A stretch of DNA of 64,000 nt from G963678095 sp963678095 (lineage in GTDB: Bacteria; Bacillota; Negativicutes; Selenomonadales; Selenomonadaceae): the NCBI GenBank assembly GCA_963678095.2, contig OY782746.1:1054001-1118000 (forward strand), read 5' to 3'. Numbering within the stretch: position 1 is the stretch's first letter; the number at the start of each line of letters is the position of its first letter. The position numbers and the translations under genes are program-made. The notes under the pieces are model-generated. The model saw only the letters and a list, made by a program, of their open reading frames with translations, was not told the DNA's origin and did not search any database. This document shows positions 61,936 through 64,000 of this stretch, piece after piece.

Positions 61936-63345
61936 ATGATAACGTTAGAAGAATCTGCAAATATTCCTCTGTATATTCAAATCTATCAACAACTTAAAGC
62001 CAAAATAATCAACGAACACATAATTTCAGGTCATAAACTGCCATCCTCACGCCTCCTTGCCCTTACTTTAAATGTAAGTAGAAACACCGTAGAATCTGCC
62101 TATCAGCAGTTATGCGCCGAAGGATATATAGAAAGCAGACCGTGTAGCGGATTTTTTGTAGCGGAATTCGATAAAAATATCTTAATTAATAATAACGATC
62201 ATTTAATCAATAATTTTTCTGCCTTCAATGCCTCTGTTAATCCAACGCAAACGCACTATCTGTACGATTTTGGAATAGGGAAAGTCGATTTGAATAATTT
62301 CCCCTTTTCAATATGGAATAAACTTATAAATAAATGCTGTCAAGAGTATGAGGAATCACTTGGCTCCCACACTCATCCTCAAGGAGAATTGGGGCTCCGT
62401 ATTCAAATTGCGAAATATCTTCTCGAACACAGGGGAATCTTATGCCGACCGGAACAGATTGTCTTAGGTGCAGGAACCCAGCAATGTTTAAGTATAATCT
62501 GCCAACTTATACAAAGCCACGTAAATTCGATTGCTATGGAGAATCCTGGCTACTTTGGGGCGCGAGTCGTTTTTAAAAATCATAATCTACAAATAGTTCC
62601 CATATCGTTGGAGGATGATGGTATCGATATTAGCCTCTTGATAAAAAATAATGCTAATGTAACTTATGTTACTCCCTCCCATCAATATCCCCTAGGTATT
62701 GTTATGCCAATTACCAAACGGGTTAAGCTTTTAGATTGGGCTGATAAAAATAATGCACTGATTATTGAGGACGATTATAACAGCCACTTTAGATATGGCA
62801 CTCGGCCAATACCCGCCTTGCAGGGGATAAGTACTTCAAACAGAGTAATTTATTTAAGTAGCTTTACCAAATCTCTTCTTCCCACCCTACGTATTGCATT
62901 TATAGTATTGCCACTGCCACTGCTAAATAAGTTTACTGATATGTTCCAACATTACCAATCATCTGTCCCTTATTTATTCCAAAAGACTTTAGAATCATTT
63001 ATGAATCTCGGATATTGGGACCGCCACTTAAGAAAAATGAATCAGATATATAAAAAAAAGCACGACTTGATTATACAAACCCTCGAAGAAACCATGGGAG
63101 AATCTATTGCCATCCATGGTAAAAATGCCGGCCTGCATGTTGTGATTAACGTTAATAATAATCTTTCTGAGCAAGAGCTTATTGAAAAAGCTGCCACATC
63201 GGGAATAAAGATATCTCCCATGTCTCAACATTTTATGCATCCGTCATCATCAAAAGGCAGTATGGTATTATTAGGTTTCAGCGGCATTAATCAGAGTGAA
63301 ATAATCCCTGGAATTAATCTTTTACGCAAAGCTTGGTTCAATTAA
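61936..63345 (+). CDS. MocR-type GntR regulator with aminotransferase domain
   Basis: 469 aa. GntR winged helix (1-75; LPSSRLLALTLNVSRNTVESAYQQLCAEGYIESR), then a fold type I aminotransferase domain used as a sensor. IIEDDYNSHFRYG and SSFTKSLLPTLRI, with the PLP lysine at about 312, are intact. MocR regulators bind PLP or its amino-acid adduct and often control a divergent neighbour, here the racemase. ATG 61936 fits the family start; a TTG at 61915 is possible. Codon use is AT-rich. Confidence 0.9.
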   Translation: MITLEESANIPLYIQIYQQLKAKIINEHIISGHKLPSSRLLALTLNVSRNTVESAYQQLCAEGYIESRPCSGFFVAEFDKNILINNNDHLINNFSAFNASVNPTQTHYLYDFGIGKVDLNNFPFSIWNKLINKCCQEYEESLGSHTHPQGELGLRIQIAKYLLEHRGILCRPEQIVLGAGTQQCLSIICQLIQSHVNSIAMENPGYFGARVVFKNHNLQIVPISLEDDGIDISLLIKNNANVTYVTPSHQYPLGIVMPITKRVKLLDWADKNNALIIEDDYNSHFRYGTRPIPALQGISTSNRVIYLSSFTKSLLPTLRIAFIVLPLPLLNKFTDMFQHYQSSVPYLFQKTLESFMNLGYWDRHLRKMNQIYKKKHDLIIQTLEETMGESIAIHGKNAGLHVVINVNNNLSEQELIEKAATSGIKISPMSQHFMHPSSSKGSMVLLGFSGINQSEIIPGINLLRKAWFN

Positions 63346-63410
63346 GGGTCTCATCCAAAAATGTAAATTTCGTAAAGTGCCCTTAACGAAGGAATAATCT
63401 ACCTTAAAAT

Positions 63411-63441
63411 AAAAAGCGCACAGCAAACTTGCTGTGCGCTT
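63411..63441. terminator. Bidirectional terminator at the end of the AT-rich block
   Basis: AAGCGCACAGCAA (63414-63426) pairs with TTGCTGTGCGCTT (63429-63441), with an A-run upstream (T-run on the minus strand). It ends the minus-strand 104-aa gene and may stop MocR transcripts. Confidence 0.8.
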
Positions 63442-63445
63442 CGAA

Positions 63446-63760
63446 TTATTTATCCATGGTGCTGATTACATAATCAACCGGGCGGCTCCAGTCGACGTAG
63501 ATATCGGTGGATTCCCACAGGCGTGTCAGCATGAGCTTGAAGTTTTCCAGGCTGCTGAGCGGCTGGATTTTTTCTGTCGTGAAATCACGCAAAGTTTCAT
63601 GCGGTACCTGGACCTCATGTTCAGCAGCAAAAAAAGCTTCGGCCGCCGCCACCGTATCCGGATTGTGCAGTACCACCTTGACCGTCTTTGTATCCACTGT
63701 GTATTCTATGTAGCCAAGGTCTTCATTCTGATGAACCGCTACGCGAAAAATATTTTCCAT
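63446..63760 (-). CDS. Hypothetical protein
   Basis: 104 aa, soluble and acidic, not recognised. It begins with a beta-rich stretch (IFRVAVHQNEDLGYIEYTVDTKTVKVVLHNPDTVAAAEAFF) resembling small substrate-binding folds, then ETLRDFTTEKIQPLSSLENFKLMLTRLWESTDIYVDWSRPV. AAAAGGGGAC precedes the ATG. Base composition returns to the window average here, so it lies outside the AT-rich block. Confidence 0.72.
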   Translation of the reverse strand: MENIFRVAVHQNEDLGYIEYTVDTKTVKVVLHNPDTVAAAEAFFAAEHEVQVPHETLRDFTTEKIQPLSSLENFKLMLTRLWESTDIYVDWSRPVDYVISTMDK

Positions 63761-63844
63761 TTTTTTAGTCCCCTTTTATCAAAATGTCTGTTTTATTTTT
63801 TTATTATAATGGGTAATGCCTGTTTTGTCTTGCTTTATTTTTGT

Positions 63845-63873
63845 TTGCACCGGCTCCACTATTCCGCTATACT
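63845..63873 (+). promoter_or_regulatory. Promoter of the DUF441 gene
   Basis: TTGCAC (63845-63850), 17-bp spacer, TATACT (63868-63873). Confidence 0.6.
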
Positions 63874-63910
63874 GAAGAAATAATCTCTTGGATAAAGGAC
63901 GGTAATGCCG

Positions 63911-64000
63911 ATGAATTCCGAATCCCTGGCCCTGGCTGCCATTTTACTCTTAAGCCTGCTCGGGCACAACACCTCCGTTGCCTATGCTGCCGGCATCGTC
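63911..64000 (+). CDS. DUF441 family membrane protein (5' end only)
   Basis: Thirty codons before the window edge. MNSESLALAAILLLSLLGHN followed by TSVAYAAGIV fits the DUF441 N-terminus, with its conserved small-residue membrane helix. AAAGGACGG lies eight bases before the ATG at 63911; an ATG at 63905 is in frame but too close to it. Function of the family unknown. Confidence 0.65.
   Translation, partial: MNSESLALAAILLLSLLGHNTSVAYAAGIV

Overview
The window looks like chromosomal DNA of an anaerobic diderm Firmicute of the class Negativicutes (Selenomonas/Sporomusa relatives). Firmicute-type features are a sigma54 mannose-family PTS with a LevR-type activator, a lysine riboswitch, bioW-bioF, SorC- and MarR-type regulators and strong AGGAGG ribosome-binding sites. 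Outer-membrane features are a small beta-barrel protein ending in Phe, a TolC-family channel and a MacA/MacB-type tripartite exporter. Flagellin and a methyl-accepting chemotaxis protein indicate motility. This placement is inference from gene content; there is no rRNA in the window. I saw no tRNA, CRISPR array, insertion sequence or prophage.

Layout. 1-2.6 kb: 3' part of topB (TTG start) and a DUF1232 membrane protein. 2.7-4.4 kb: a complete lysine-riboswitch unit (promoter, aptamer, terminator, lysA). 4.4-5.3 kb: pfkA. 5.6-8.2 kb: mannose-family EIIA-EIIB-EIIC-EIID operon behind a -24/-12 promoter and three 21-bp-phased repeats; its LevR-like activator and a secreted class-3 lipase form the next operon (8.5-12.7 kb). 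12.8-18.4 kb: type II NADH dehydrogenase, a SEC-C protein plus MATE exporter, and an AMIN/amidase cell-wall hydrolase. 18.6-23.8 kb: a probable 2-deoxyribose catabolic operon (deoC, FucP-type permease, DUF4432 mutarotase, sugar kinase) with a SorC-type DeoR gene, itself placed behind a polar amino-acid ABC transporter (23.8-26.2 kb). 26.6-28.3 kb: HD-GYP phosphodiesterase and the outer-membrane barrel. 28.3-32.6 kb: tolC-macA-macB-like efflux operon. 32.8-39.5 kb: AEC permease, recQ, PAS-GGDEF-EAL/queF/corrinoid adenosyltransferase operon, tcdA. 39.5-43 kb: a stand-alone divergent ftsZ, an unannotated 21-codon membrane-peptide gene with its own promoter and terminator, an amidohydrolase and an EamA transporter. 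43-47.2 kb: brnQ with a leader terminator, an orphan gene, and bioW-bioF with a BirA-like box. 47.3-54.4 kb: orphan, ppnP, ThrE exporter, MFS/MarR pair with a double palindromic operator, a Cys-rich redox protein and an MCP. 54.5-60.2 kb: flagellin, a membrane-tailed (p)ppGpp synthetase, AraC-GyrI/MATE pair, a Bax-inhibitor-1 protein. 60.4-63.4 kb: an AT-richer block holding an N-terminally truncated FabH, an aspartate/glutamate racemase with the atypical Thr83/Cys196 pair, and a divergent MocR regulator; it looks like acquired DNA. The end has an orphan 104-aa gene and the start of a DUF441 membrane protein.

Most intergenic regions hold recognisable sigmaA promoters with 16-17 bp spacers and rho-independent terminators, so transcription units can be assigned with fair confidence.
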